From the NCBI GenBank assembly GCA_014896485.1, contig JADBKH010000020.1, forward strand, positions 1 through 64,000: DNA of 64,000 bases. Reading direction: 5' to 3'. Shown here piece by piece: positions 41,237-49,829 of this stretch. The position numbers were made by a program, and so were the translations under genes. Below the pieces are notes generated by a model. It saw only the letters and a program-made list of their open reading frames with translations, made no database searches and had not been told where the DNA came from. This DNA comes from Bacillota bacterium. GTDB taxonomy: Bacteria; Bacillota; Bacilli; Bu12. Every line of letters starts with the position of its first letter. Within the stretch, counting starts at the first letter, position 1.

Positions 41237-42790
41237 TTAAATATCGCTCGTTTCTCGGTCCAGCGGCCCGTCTTTGTCACAGTTATTATCGTAGCCATCT
41301 TGCTCATCGGTACCGTGGTTTTGCCAACGTTACCGATCGATTTACTGCCACCACTGCAGTATTCTGCTGCAGTGGTGGTTACGGCCGACCCAGGTGCTGC
41401 GCCCGGTGAGGTGGAGACACTGGTCACCGATCCGGTTGAAGGCGCTGTCGGAACGGTTCCAGGAGTGACCTCGGTACAGTCAACCTCACAAGCCAATGTC
41501 TCTACGGTCATCGTGCAGTTTGGCTGGGGTACGGATATGAACTTTGCCGAGCTAAAGTTGCGCAAAAACTTGACCAAGCCCGGCCACAACTTCCAGATGG
41601 GGCCCAAGCACCCCAATTGATGACGCTGGATCCCAATGCCCTGCCGGTGGTCACCTTGGCGCTCGAGGGCAACGGCGGGCTCACCCAAGTTGCCAGCGTT
41701 GCCGATCAGACCGTCCGCCAGCGCCTTGCCCGGGTCGAGGGTGTTGCCGCGATTCAGGTGCAGGGAGGTCAAACAAGACAAGTAAAGGTGGCCCTCGACC
41801 CGGCAAAATTGGCAATGTATGGCATCAGTGCCAGCCAGGTGGCGCAGGTGCTCTCTGCGCAAAACCTCTCTGCTTCAGCAGCAACGGTCGATCGGGGCAG
41901 TGGTTCCATCGACGTTGAAGTCGGCCATACCTTTCAGAACGCACAAGAAATTGGACAGATTCCGATTCCCGTCTCGGCTCCGGCTGCGAGCAGCAGTCGT
42001 AGTGGCTCTACCCAAGCAGCTGTTCCACTCGATGTACTGGGGCGCATCATCGACGGTTACGCGGATGCCAGTCAGTATACCTACGTCAATGGCAAACCTG
42101 CTGTTGTCCTGTCCGTGCAGAAAGCCTCGACTGCAAACACCGTGCGTGTTGCTGCCGGTGTCGAACAAACAGTCCGTCAGCTCAACGCCGGGCAGCTTCC
42201 CACCGGTGTCCATCTGTCCACCGTGTTGAACCAAGCCGACTATATCAATCTTTCCATTGGTTGTCATGTTTTCGTTGCCGGGAACTTTTATCGGCGTCGT
42301 GGCGGGATTGCTGGTCACCCGCCAACCGCTCTCTGTGACAGCGCTGATCGGGGTGCTCATGCTCATTGGCATCGTGATGAACAATGCCATCGTTTTAGTC
42401 AATTATATCAACCGGTTGCGGCGACAAACGGTGGAAACCGATGAGGCGATCGCACGAGCAGGTCCCATTCGTCTCCATCCGATTTTGATGACCGCCCTGG
42501 CGACTGTCTTGGCCTTGGTACCGTTGGCAGTGGCTGGGGGAGAGGGATCGGAGCTGCTGCGTGGCCTGGCCATTGTCGTTGGCTTTGGGTTGATACTCTC
42601 CACCTTGGTGACACTGCTTTTGGTACCGGTCGTCTACCAGCGTTTTGACCGGTTGGGAAGCTTTTTGCGGCATCGGCATCGGACGTCTCCTTCGAGTCAG
42701 CCTCCCGTGACGCCGCTGTGCCAGGATTTGCCATTTGCTTGCGAGACGATTATCCTGCGCAGTACGGGAGGGAAACGAAAGGGGGGTTTG
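41237..42790 (+). pseudogene. RND (AcrB/HAE1-type) transporter, frameshifted and internally deleted
   Basis: The N-terminus NIARFSVQRPVFVTVIIVAI is preceded by AAAGGAG, but the expected start codon reads TTA (41237). The frame shifts near 41570; QLMTLDPNALPVVTLALEG and the porter domain follow to TVLNQADYINLSI. Then the reading jumps, in a third frame, to LVVMFSLPGTFIGVVAGLLV and GVLMLIGIVMNNAIVLVNYIN, which belong to the last transmembrane block. About 550 residues between these points are absent, so roughly half of the usual ~1030-residue pump is gone. The true 3' end is uncertain; homology stops near LLVPVVYQRFDRLG (~42655). Confidence 0.88.
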
Positions 42791-42794
42791 CAGC

Positions 42795-42902
42795 ATGGAG
42801 ACCATAACCTATGTCTGCCCCAAATGTGGGGCAGAGCGCGAGGAAGAGGCGGAAAGCGCCCCAATTTGTTGTGGTGTCCCGATGGAACCCAAAGAGGCGT
42901 AA
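42795..42902 (+). CDS. 35-residue zinc-ribbon-like small protein
   Basis: ATG 42795 follows an AAAGGGGGG by ~7 bases. The product has CPKCGAE near its start and CCGVPM near its end, that is two Cys pairs spaced ~15 residues, with an acidic stretch (EREEEAES) between. This is a minimal rubredoxin/zinc-ribbon pattern. A hairpin terminator follows at 42944. It lies just past the RND fossil and 184 bases before ribokinase. Metal binding is inferred from the Cys spacing; no family is recognised. Confidence 0.5.
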   Translation: METITYVCPKCGAEREEEAESAPICCGVPMEPKEA

Positions 42903-42943
42903 ATCAATCGCCCCATTGCGGTTCTAAACGACGAACACAGAGG

Positions 42944-42974
42944 ATGAAAGGGCCTACAAGGTAGGTCCTTTCAT
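42944..42974 (+). terminator. Hairpin terminator after the zinc-ribbon small gene
   Basis: ATGAAAGGGCCTAC pairs with GTAGGTCCTTTCAT around a 3-base loop (one G-U pair). The tail CTGTTG is only weakly T-rich, so efficiency is uncertain. Confidence 0.5.
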
Positions 42975-43086
42975 CTGTTGAAGGGCACAGGGAAGCGACA
43001 AGCACGGTCGATTTTGCTACGATAAAATTCTCAATGTCGTTGGGTGTCGATCAGGCAAAGCATCCGACCGTTCTATTGGAGGGAAG

Positions 43087-44037
43087 GTGAAGGCCGCGGT
43101 TTGGATTTTTGGGAGTTGTAACATGGATTTGGTCGCACAGGTCGCGCAGGCACCACGGGCGGGTGAGACAGTGATGGCTCGAGCTTTCTCGCGCCATTCC
43201 GGAGGCAAAGGCGCCAACCAGGCAGTTGCAGCGGCCAGATGGGGCGGTCGTGCCCGGTTGGTCGCCTGTGTGGGAGAGGATTCTTTTGGAGATGCGCTGA
43301 TGACAGAGCTGGACACCTATGGGGTTGACCTGCAGGATGTGCGCCGAGTCGATCAGCCGACAGGAACAGCGCTGATCGTGGTAGAAGAAGGAGGAGAGAA
43401 CCGTATCGTCATTTTTCCAGGCGCAAACCATGCGTTATCCGCGGAAGACGCACAGGCGATGGTTGCGCAGATGCAGCCGGACGATGTTCTCTTGGCTCCG
43501 CTGGAAGTGCCTCTCGACGCGGTCTGTGCTGCCTTTGCTGCTGCACATGCGCGCAATGTTTTTACCATCCTCAACCCAGCACCCGCGCTCTCCTTGCCCG
43601 ATCAACTGTGGCATGCGATCGATCTGCTGACACCCAACGAGCATGAACTTTCTGCTCTCACCGGCCTGGCGACGGATACAGAAGAAGGATTACAAGCCGC
43701 TGCAGAGCACCTGCTTGCGCGTGGTCCTTCCTTTGTGGCGGTTACCTGTGGGAGTTCAGGCGTCCGTCTCTATGCCCGGGAGGCAGCTCCCATCGTTGTA
43801 AACGCCCCACGGTTGGACGCAGTGGATACGACGGGTGCAGGGGATACGTGGAACGGCTGTCTTGCAGCACAGCTGGAAGCAGGGGTAGCGTTGCAGGAGG
43901 CTGTGCAAGTGGCAACCCTTGCTGCTTCTTTGAGCTGCACGCGTCCAGGCACCATGCAGGCTGTTCCCACGCCAGAGGAGGTGCAGCAGTGGCGAACGCG
44001 ACACGGCCTTACGGGTCTAGTAGGGGGAGGTAAATAG
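43087..44037 (+). CDS. rbsK: Ribokinase (PfkB family sugar kinase)
   Basis: A 316-residue PfkB kinase: IFGSCNMDLVAQVAQAPRAGETV, HSGGKGANQAVAAARWGG (sugar-binding GGKGxN motif, residues ~38-45), GVDLQDVRRVDQPTG, NPAPALSLPD, LTPNEHELSALTG, and the ATP/anion-hole motif DTTGAGDTWNGCLAA with the catalytic Asp near residue 254. The GGKGAN and NPAP phrases favour ribokinase over fructokinase. No ribose transporter is adjacent. The nucleoside hydrolase and rpiA in this window would give it a salvage role. GTG 43087 has GGAGGGA upstream. Confidence 0.88.
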   Translation: MKAAVWIFGSCNMDLVAQVAQAPRAGETVMARAFSRHSGGKGANQAVAAARWGGRARLVACVGEDSFGDALMTELDTYGVDLQDVRRVDQPTGTALIVVEEGGENRIVIFPGANHALSAEDAQAMVAQMQPDDVLLAPLEVPLDAVCAAFAAAHARNVFTILNPAPALSLPDQLWHAIDLLTPNEHELSALTGLATDTEEGLQAAAEHLLARGPSFVAVTCGSSGVRLYAREAAPIVVNAPRLDAVDTTGAGDTWNGCLAAQLEAGVALQEAVQVATLAASLSCTRPGTMQAVPTPEEVQQWRTRHGLTGLVGGGK

Positions 44038-44052
44038 TCCATTTTGATGATT

Positions 44053-44305
44053 GTGTTTCCGGGGTCCCCGCGCTATGCTCAAGATGGTTCCAGAAAGGTG
44101 CCGGCAACGGTGCAGGAAGAACCTGAACGAGACCCGCGAAATGGGTAAGCCGGCAGAAACGGAACCAGGGGATCCCAAAAAAGAATAGGCAAGCGACCTT
44201 GCGCGGTGTAGGGTAAGACTGGTAGGTGATGCAAGCTGGTTGGAACGGGCAAGGTCTAGAGCGCGGTATCTCCAGGAAAATGAGGTACCGCGCTTGCATT
44301 TTAAC
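44053..44305 (+). ncRNA. Candidate structured RNA (riboswitch-like leader or free ncRNA) upstream of ppdK
   Basis: The 374-base gap between ribokinase and ppdK is non-coding but highly structured. Nested helices are exact. 44061-44069 pairs with 44168-44176 (9 bp), 44086-44091 with 44161-44166 (GGTTCC/GGAACC), and 44100-44105 with 44149-44154 (GCCGGC/GCCGGC), closing a loop with an inner ACCC/GGGT hairpin. The P2-P3 internal loop has AGAAAGGT facing AGAAAC, a purine-rich loop typical of tertiary motifs. A second domain is closed by 44195-44202 with 44249-44256 (GACCTTGC/GCAAGGTC), followed at once by a terminator (44260-44302). Aptamer-like fold plus terminator before a metabolic gene is riboswitch architecture. 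I do not recognise the consensus of any class I know. The 5' end is unknown. Confidence 0.4.
44260..44302 (+). terminator. Intrinsic terminator of the candidate RNA
   Basis: AGCGCGGTA pairs exactly with TACCGCGCT and the stem extends inward to about 13 bp including one G-U pair. The 9-base loop is followed by TGCATTTTA. It lies 110 bases before the ppdK start, so either it terminates a free RNA or it attenuates ppdK. Confidence 0.7.
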
Positions 44306-44411
44306 AGCATCTTTTCGCGTAGGTGCGTATCTACCATGTAACATTAAGGGCAATGTGCTACACTATAAGTGCGATTCTAAAAATAGCGCAAAAGTGAGGG
44401 GGCATGGCCAG

Positions 44412-47102
44412 ATGGCAGGAAAGTGGGTCTATCGCTTTTCCGAGGGAAGCGAAGCGATGCGCAATCTGCTCGGTGGAAAAGGGGCAGGTTTGGCGGAGAT
44501 GACACGGGCTGGCCTGCCGGTGCCGCCTGGTTTTACGATTACAACAGAGGCGTGCCATCTGTATGTAAAAGAAGGAACGTTGCCGCAAGAGGTGCGCCAG
44601 CAGATTGATACGGCGTTGGCCGATCTGGAACGAGAAGAGGGGCGCCTCCTCGGGGCACCGGAGCATCCGCTGCTCGTCTCGGTGCGTTCAGGCGCTCCGA
44701 TCTCCATGCCGGGCATGATGGATACGGTGCTCAATTTGGGGCTCAACGATCGATCGGTTGTCGGTTTGGCGCAAGAGACAGGCGACTGGCGTTTTGCATA
44801 CGACTGTTATAGGCGCTTTTTGCAGATGTATGCCAGTATCGTGATGGGGGTCAATGAATCTCTGTTTGAAGAAGTACTGGCCCAAAAGCGCGCTGCGGCT
44901 GGGGTAAAGACCGACGCGGAGCTCACCGCTGAACAGCTTGCAGATTTAATCGAAGAATATAAGCGGATTGTCTCCGAAGAGACGGGTTCAGAAGTGCCCC
45001 AGGATCCTTATCAACAGTTGTATGGGGCCATTGAAGCGGTCTTTCGTTCTTGGAACAATCCCCGTGCAAAAGCCTATCGGGCTGCCAATGAGATTCCCGA
45101 GAGCTTGGGTACGGCGGTCAACGTCATGCGTATGGTTTATGGAAACATGGGCGAAGATTCTGGAACAGGTGTTTGCTTTACACGGGACCCGAATACCGGG
45201 GAAAAGGTGCTCTACGGCGAGTTTCTTCCCAATGCACAAGGAGAAGATGTCGTCGCAGGGATCCGTACGCCACTGCCGATGGAAGAGATGGAGCGACGGT
45301 TTCCGGAAGCGTATCAGCAACTTTGTGAGGTCGCCGAACGGCTGGAACGCCACTACCGGGATGTGCAGGATCTGGAATTTACCGTTGAACACAATCGCCT
45401 TTACATGTTGCAGACACGCAGTGCCAAGCGGACCGCCTTTGCTGCGGTGAAAATCGCATTGGACATGGTCAACGAGGGACTGATCGATCGGGATACGGCT
45501 TTATTACGCGTTTCGCCTGACCAAATCGACCAGCTCTTGCATCGTACCCTCGATCCGAACGCAGAGAAGAAAGAACTGGCGAAAGGGCTGCCGGCTTCGC
45601 CGGGAGCAGGTTCGGGAGAAGTCGTCTTTGACGCCGATCGTGCGGAGGCGCTGGCACAGCAAGGCCGGCAGGTCGTTCTCGTACGTCCCGAAACGACACC
45701 CGACGATGTGCACGGGGTGATTGCAGCACAAGCGGTGTTGACCAGCCGCGGTGGCATGACCAGCCATGCGGCAGTCGTGGCGCGAGGAATGGGGAAGCCT
45801 TGCGTCTGTGGAGCAGAAGAGATCCAAATCGATTTGGCAGAGCGGCGCTTTACAGCACGGGGCGTGACGATCGCAGAAGGGGACATCATTACCATCGATG
45901 GTACGCAGGGATGCGTCTATCTTGGGCGCGTTCCGACGGTAGAACCGACCCTTTCCCACGAGCTAGAGACTTTCCTTTCCTGGGCGGATCAGCGGCGTCA
46001 CCTGGGCATCCACGCCAATGCCGATACCCCGCAAGACGCAGCCCGAGCCCGGCAATTGGGCGCAGAAGGCATCGGACTGGTGCGTACGGAGCACATGTTC
46101 ATGGCCAAGGATCGCCTTCCAGCCATGCAGGAAATGATCTTGGCCAATGCGCCGGCGGAGAGGGCCGAGGCGCTGGCAAAGATTTTGCCAATGCAGGAAG
46201 AGGACTTCTACGGGATCTTCAAAGCCATGGAAGGTTTGACGGTTACGATTCGGCTGCTCGATCCACCCTTGCATGAGTTTCTACCGCGGCGAGAGGTGTT
46301 GGTCGCCCAGATCGCGGCGTTGGAGAAGAGTGGAGCTTCGGCGGAAGAGATCCGGCACCATCGGGCGCTGCTGGCCCAAGTGGATGCGTTGCACGAGAAC
46401 AACCCGATGCTTGGTTTTCGTGGTTCGCGTCTGGGATTGGTCTATCCTGAAATTACACAGATGCAGGCGCGCGCCATTTTCCAAGCGGCAGACCGGCTCT
46501 GGCAAGAAGGTGGGCGGGTCAAGCTGGAGATCATGTATCCGCTGATCGGGTACGAGACGGAATTCCATGAAATGAACCGCATTGTCTCTCAAACGGCAGA
46601 GCAAATTTTTGCACAGACAGGACGTCGCATCCCGTATCATGTCGGGACGATGATCGAAGTTCCACGTGCGGCTATCATTGCGGATAAGCTGGCCAAAGAA
46701 TGTGACTTCTTTTCCTTTGGGACCAACGACTTGACGCAGATGACCCTTGGTCTTTCTCGGGATGATGCGCAAGGTCGCTTTTTGGGCATTTACCTGAAGC
46801 GCGAGTTGATTCCAGCCGATCCGTTTATCTCTATCGATCAGGAAGGGGTTGGTGCACTGGTCCGATTTGCCGTTCAACAGGCTCGACAGGTTCGGCCGGA
46901 GATCGAACTGGGAGTCTGCGGCGAACATGGCGGTGAGAAAAAATCGATCGCCTTCTTCCGCCGCGTCGGTCTGGACTACGTCAGTTGTTCCCCTTATCGC
47001 GTGCCGGGGGCACGACTGGCAGCTGCCCAAGCAGAAATCCAATTGGAACAGGAAAAAGGGACGCAAGAAGTACCGCCTGAAAGCGTGATGCAGCCTGCTT
47101 AA
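44412..47102 (+). CDS. ppdK: Pyruvate, phosphate dikinase
   Basis: An 896-residue enzyme interconverting pyruvate + ATP + Pi and PEP + AMP + PPi. The N-terminal ATP-grasp domain starts KWVYRFSEGSEAMRNLLGGKGAGLAEM. The phosphohistidine domain has GGMTSHAAVVARGMGKPCVCG with catalytic His452, and the adjacent Thr is the regulatory residue in homologues. The C-terminal TIM barrel has GIGLVRTEHMF, HENNPMLGFRGSRLGL and FFSFGTNDLTQMTLG. ATG 44412 is chosen (GAGGGGG 9 bases upstream); the frame is open further back through the structured RNA. An extended -10 (TGCTACACT, 44356-44364) may be its own promoter. A terminator follows at 47137. No PPDK regulatory protein (DUF299) is adjacent. Confidence 0.95.
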   Translation: MAGKWVYRFSEGSEAMRNLLGGKGAGLAEMTRAGLPVPPGFTITTEACHLYVKEGTLPQEVRQQIDTALADLEREEGRLLGAPEHPLLVSVRSGAPISMPGMMDTVLNLGLNDRSVVGLAQETGDWRFAYDCYRRFLQMYASIVMGVNESLFEEVLAQKRAAAGVKTDAELTAEQLADLIEEYKRIVSEETGSEVPQDPYQQLYGAIEAVFRSWNNPRAKAYRAANEIPESLGTAVNVMRMVYGNMGEDSGTGVCFTRDPNTGEKVLYGEFLPNAQGEDVVAGIRTPLPMEEMERRFPEAYQQLCEVAERLERHYRDVQDLEFTVEHNRLYMLQTRSAKRTAFAAVKIALDMVNEGLIDRDTALLRVSPDQIDQLLHRTLDPNAEKKELAKGLPASPGAGSGEVVFDADRAEALAQQGRQVVLVRPETTPDDVHGVIAAQAVLTSRGGMTSHAAVVARGMGKPCVCGAEEIQIDLAERRFTARGVTIAEGDIITIDGTQGCVYLGRVPTVEPTLSHELETFLSWADQRRHLGIHANADTPQDAARARQLGAEGIGLVRTEHMFMAKDRLPAMQEMILANAPAERAEALAKILPMQEEDFYGIFKAMEGLTVTIRLLDPPLHEFLPRREVLVAQIAALEKSGASAEEIRHHRALLAQVDALHENNPMLGFRGSRLGLVYPEITQMQARAIFQAADRLWQEGGRVKLEIMYPLIGYETEFHEMNRIVSQTAEQIFAQTGRRIPYHVGTMIEVPRAAIIADKLAKECDFFSFGTNDLTQMTLGLSRDDAQGRFLGIYLKRELIPADPFISIDQEGVGALVRFAVQQARQVRPEIELGVCGEHGGEKKSIAFFRRVGLDYVSCSPYRVPGARLAAAQAEIQLEQEKGTQEVPPESVMQPA

Positions 47103-47136
47103 ACCGTGAAAGCAAAAAAGCACTGGATGAAAGAAG

Positions 47137-47167
47137 CGACGGGCATTCTACAGGCCCGCCGTTTTTA
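47137..47167 (+). terminator. Rho-independent terminator after ppdK
   Basis: A GC-rich stem (GGGC/GCCC extended by flanking pairs) with loop ATTCTACAG, followed by GTTTTTAT. Confidence 0.7.
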
Positions 47168-47247
47168 TGTACTCAGTCAGCGCAGTGCCCTGCCCATTTG
47201 GAGCTTCGGGAGGAGGGTGCTATGCTCAAGGACCGAGGCGGTGGAAC

Positions 47248-48297
47248 GTGGCAGTACTCTTCGAACCTTACTCACTAAAGGGAGTTACTCTCAAAAATCG
47301 TGTTGTGATGTCCCCCATGTGTCAGTACTCAGCCGAAGTGGACGGGCAGATCAATGCATGGCACTTTGTGCACTTGGGTGCACGTGCCCTCTACGGTGTC
47401 GGCTTGATCCTCGTGGAGGCGACTTCCGTCCAGTCCTGTGGCCGTCTTTCTACCCACGACGTGGGGTTGTGGTCAGATCTCCATATCGAACGCTTGGCAA
47501 AACTCGTCGAATTTGTCCACGCACAGGGCGCGAAGATAGGCATTCAGCTTGCTCACGCCGGTCGCAAGGCACAGCCAGGCGATGAGCCGATCGTAGGGCC
47601 AACTGAAGTTCCTTTTTCCGATCGATATGCAATTCCCCATGCGTTGACCCCGGAGGAAATTCAAGAGGTGACACGAGATTTTGTCCGTGCGGCGCAGCGA
47701 GCCGTGAAGGCCGGCTTCGATGTGATTGAGTTGCATGCTGCCCACGGTTACCTCTTGCAGCAGTTTCTTTCGCCGCTGAGCAATTGGCGTACCGATCACT
47801 ATGGGGGCAGCGAGCAGAACCGCTTGCGCTTTCCCCTGGAGGTCCTTCAGGAAATAAAACGTGTGCTCCCACCTCCTATGCCGCTTTTTGTCCGCGTATC
47901 GGCTGTCGAATATACATCCGAAGGCTATGGACTGGAGGAGATGATCCGGTTTTGCCACGCTTTTAAAGAAGCGGGTGCCGATCTGATCGATGTCAGCTCA
48001 GGAGGGGCTACGCCTGCTGCCGTGAACGATTATCCGGGCTACCAGGTCCCCTATGCACGGCGGATTCGGCAGGAGGTGGAGATTCCGACGATGGCCGTCG
48101 GGATCCTTGGCAGTCCGGCACTCTCAGAAGCGGTTCTTGCTTCGGGGGATGCGGACTTGGTGGCGCAAGGACGTGCCTTGTTGCGCAATCCGGCTTGGGT
48201 GATGGAAGCAGCTCGGGAACTGAATGCCGTAACCGAGGTACTGGTGCCACGGCAATACGGGCGCGCCTTTCCTGGTTGGCCCCGTTTGGAGCGATAG
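47248..48297 (+). CDS. NADH:flavin oxidoreductase, Old Yellow Enzyme family (YqjM/NamA-type)
   Basis: A 349-residue FMN-binding TIM barrel: VAVLFEPYSLKGVTLKNRVVMSPMCQYSA contains the Cys that tunes FMN in the YqjM class. IQLAHAGRKA near residue 105 and IELHAAHGYLLQQFLSPLSNWRTDHYGGSEQNRLRF near 170 (His-x-x-His substrate anchors) follow, with VGILGSP and DLVAQGRALLRNP in the phosphate-binding region. It reduces activated C=C bonds (enones, maleimides) with NADPH. GTG 47248 is the start; the frame upstream includes the ppdK terminator and is rejected. Monocistronic; the physiological substrate is unknown. Confidence 0.88.
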   Translation: MAVLFEPYSLKGVTLKNRVVMSPMCQYSAEVDGQINAWHFVHLGARALYGVGLILVEATSVQSCGRLSTHDVGLWSDLHIERLAKLVEFVHAQGAKIGIQLAHAGRKAQPGDEPIVGPTEVPFSDRYAIPHALTPEEIQEVTRDFVRAAQRAVKAGFDVIELHAAHGYLLQQFLSPLSNWRTDHYGGSEQNRLRFPLEVLQEIKRVLPPPMPLFVRVSAVEYTSEGYGLEEMIRFCHAFKEAGADLIDVSSGGATPAAVNDYPGYQVPYARRIRQEVEIPTMAVGILGSPALSEAVLASGDADLVAQGRALLRNPAWVMEAARELNAVTEVLVPRQYGRAFPGWPRLER

Positions 48298-48331
48298 GGG
48301 TCCGATAAAATGCTTACGATGTGTAACCGAT

Positions 48332-48361
48332 TTGTGGGCGTTTTAGGCTTGGACGTATAAT
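48332..48361 (+). promoter_or_regulatory. Promoter of the heme operon
   Basis: TTGTGG (48332-48337), 18 bases, perfect TATAAT (48356-48361), 46 bases before the hemA TTG start. No regulator box such as a PerR or Fur palindrome is obvious between promoter and start. Confidence 0.6.
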
Positions 48362-48406
48362 GCTCTTGGTCTTTTCTGTGTCTCATTGAAAAGGGAGGCG
48401 CTTCGG

Positions 48407-49762
48407 TTGCACATTCTGGTTGCCGGTGTCAGCTACAAGCGAGCGCCGGTTGCTGTGCGGGAGGCGTTCGCTGTATCCGAGGACGAAGCTGTCCAGTTCA
48501 TGAAAGGACTTTGCCAACAAGAGGGCATCTTGGAGACAGTCCTGCTTTCGACCTGCAACCGGACAGAGATTTATGCCGTCAGTACGCGCTATCACGAAGG
48601 AGAAACGCTTCTACGCAAAGCGTTGACGCAACGTTGGCCCCATGGCACGTTTGAAGAATCTTGGATCTCTACGGTTGCCAATGAAGAAGCGATGCGCCAT
48701 CTCTTCGAGGTCGCGGCAGGACTGGATTCGATGGTACTTGGAGAGACGCAGATCTTGGGACAAGTGCGCCGTGCGTATGAACTTGCAAAAGAAGCGCACA
48801 CCGTCGGGCCATGGTTGGATCACCTCTTTCGGGGGGCGATGGCCGCTGGCAAACGCGTACAGAGCGAGACGGCCATCGGCCACGGCTCGGTTTCGATCGG
48901 CCATTCTGCCGTTGAGTTTGCAAAAAAGGAACGGGGTAGCCTCCAGGAAACGCGTCCGCTGTTGATCGGGGCTGGACAGACTGCACAGCTTGTAGCAAAG
49001 CATTTGGCGGAAGAGGGCGTGGCTGCGATCGATGTGGTGAGTCGGACGCCAGAACATGCCCGCAGACTTGCGCAGGCTTACAATGGCAATGGCGATGGGC
49101 TGCACGCGTTGGAAGAGGCGTTGGCGCGAACGACCATTGTCTTTGCTGCGGCACGTTCTTCTCAACCACTGTTGAAAGAAGAACATCTGCAGCAATGGGA
49201 ACGCTCCCATCCGAGTGAGGTTCTGCTGGCTGTCGACTTGGGGTTGCCTCGCAATATTGCCGTGCCAAAGTGGGGTACGCAGCAGGTTCGATACTGCGAT
49301 CTCGATACGTTGCAATCTGAAATCACCGCCAATCTGCAACGTCGGCAGCACGAAGTGACCAGGAGCGAAGCAATTCTTTCGCAAGAGCTACAGAGGCTCC
49401 ACGAGTGGGTGATCGGGCGACAGGTAGGGCCGTTGGTCCAGGCCATTTCGGTACATCTGCAGGGCCTGACCGATCATTTATTGACAACCCTGTATAACAA
49501 GCTTCCTGATTTAGACGAACATGCACGCAAGACCATAGAGCGACACGTGCGTACGTTGCAGAACCAGTTTCTCCATCAACCGATTGCTGGTGTGCGGCAA
49601 TTGGCCGAAACACCACACGCATTGACGGCATTGGCCTTGACGGCTTACCTGTTCGGGAGCGCTTCTTCCGATTGGTCGGACCATGTTGAGATTTTGGGTC
49701 AGGATGATGAACCGACAGAAAGCCACTCCCTGATCGAGTTGCTTGAACTCGTCCGAGCATGA
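48407..49762 (+). CDS. hemA: Glutamyl-tRNA reductase HemA
   Basis: A 451-residue enzyme that makes glutamate-1-semialdehyde from Glu-tRNA with NADPH, the first step of tetrapyrrole synthesis. Catalytic Cys50 lies in LLSTCNRTEIY, and GLDSMVLGETQILGQVRRAY near residue 105 is the second signature. GAGQTAQLVAKHL near 185 is the NADPH domain (usual GxGxMG altered to GAGQTA). A C-terminal dimerisation helix follows. The TTG start at 48407 is supported by AAGGGAGG eight bases upstream and by the conserved spacing to Cys50. First gene of hemA-(sirC-like)-hemC-hemD-hemB. Confidence 0.94.
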   Translation: MHILVAGVSYKRAPVAVREAFAVSEDEAVQFMKGLCQQEGILETVLLSTCNRTEIYAVSTRYHEGETLLRKALTQRWPHGTFEESWISTVANEEAMRHLFEVAAGLDSMVLGETQILGQVRRAYELAKEAHTVGPWLDHLFRGAMAAGKRVQSETAIGHGSVSIGHSAVEFAKKERGSLQETRPLLIGAGQTAQLVAKHLAEEGVAAIDVVSRTPEHARRLAQAYNGNGDGLHALEEALARTTIVFAAARSSQPLLKEEHLQQWERSHPSEVLLAVDLGLPRNIAVPKWGTQQVRYCDLDTLQSEITANLQRRQHEVTRSEAILSQELQRLHEWVIGRQVGPLVQAISVHLQGLTDHLLTTLYNKLPDLDEHARKTIERHVRTLQNQFLHQPIAGVRQLAETPHALTALALTAYLFGSASSDWSDHVEILGQDDEPTESHSLIELLELVRA

Positions 49763-49829
49763 GCCTGCATCGGTGCTTGCTTGCGCCAAAGAGAAGCTTC
49801 CGATGCAAACGGGTTGGGGAAGGCGTGAA

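Noticed and set aside
44281..44294. T-box-like phrase GAGGTACCGCG before ppdK
   Set aside because: The TGGN tRNA-acceptor pairing bases are absent and the phrase is on the 3' arm of the hairpin, the wrong side for a T-box.
44226..44411. Upstream extension of the ppdK frame
   Set aside because: It runs through a strong terminator hairpin and a structured non-coding region. ATG 44412 has a proper RBS and begins the conserved ATP-grasp domain.
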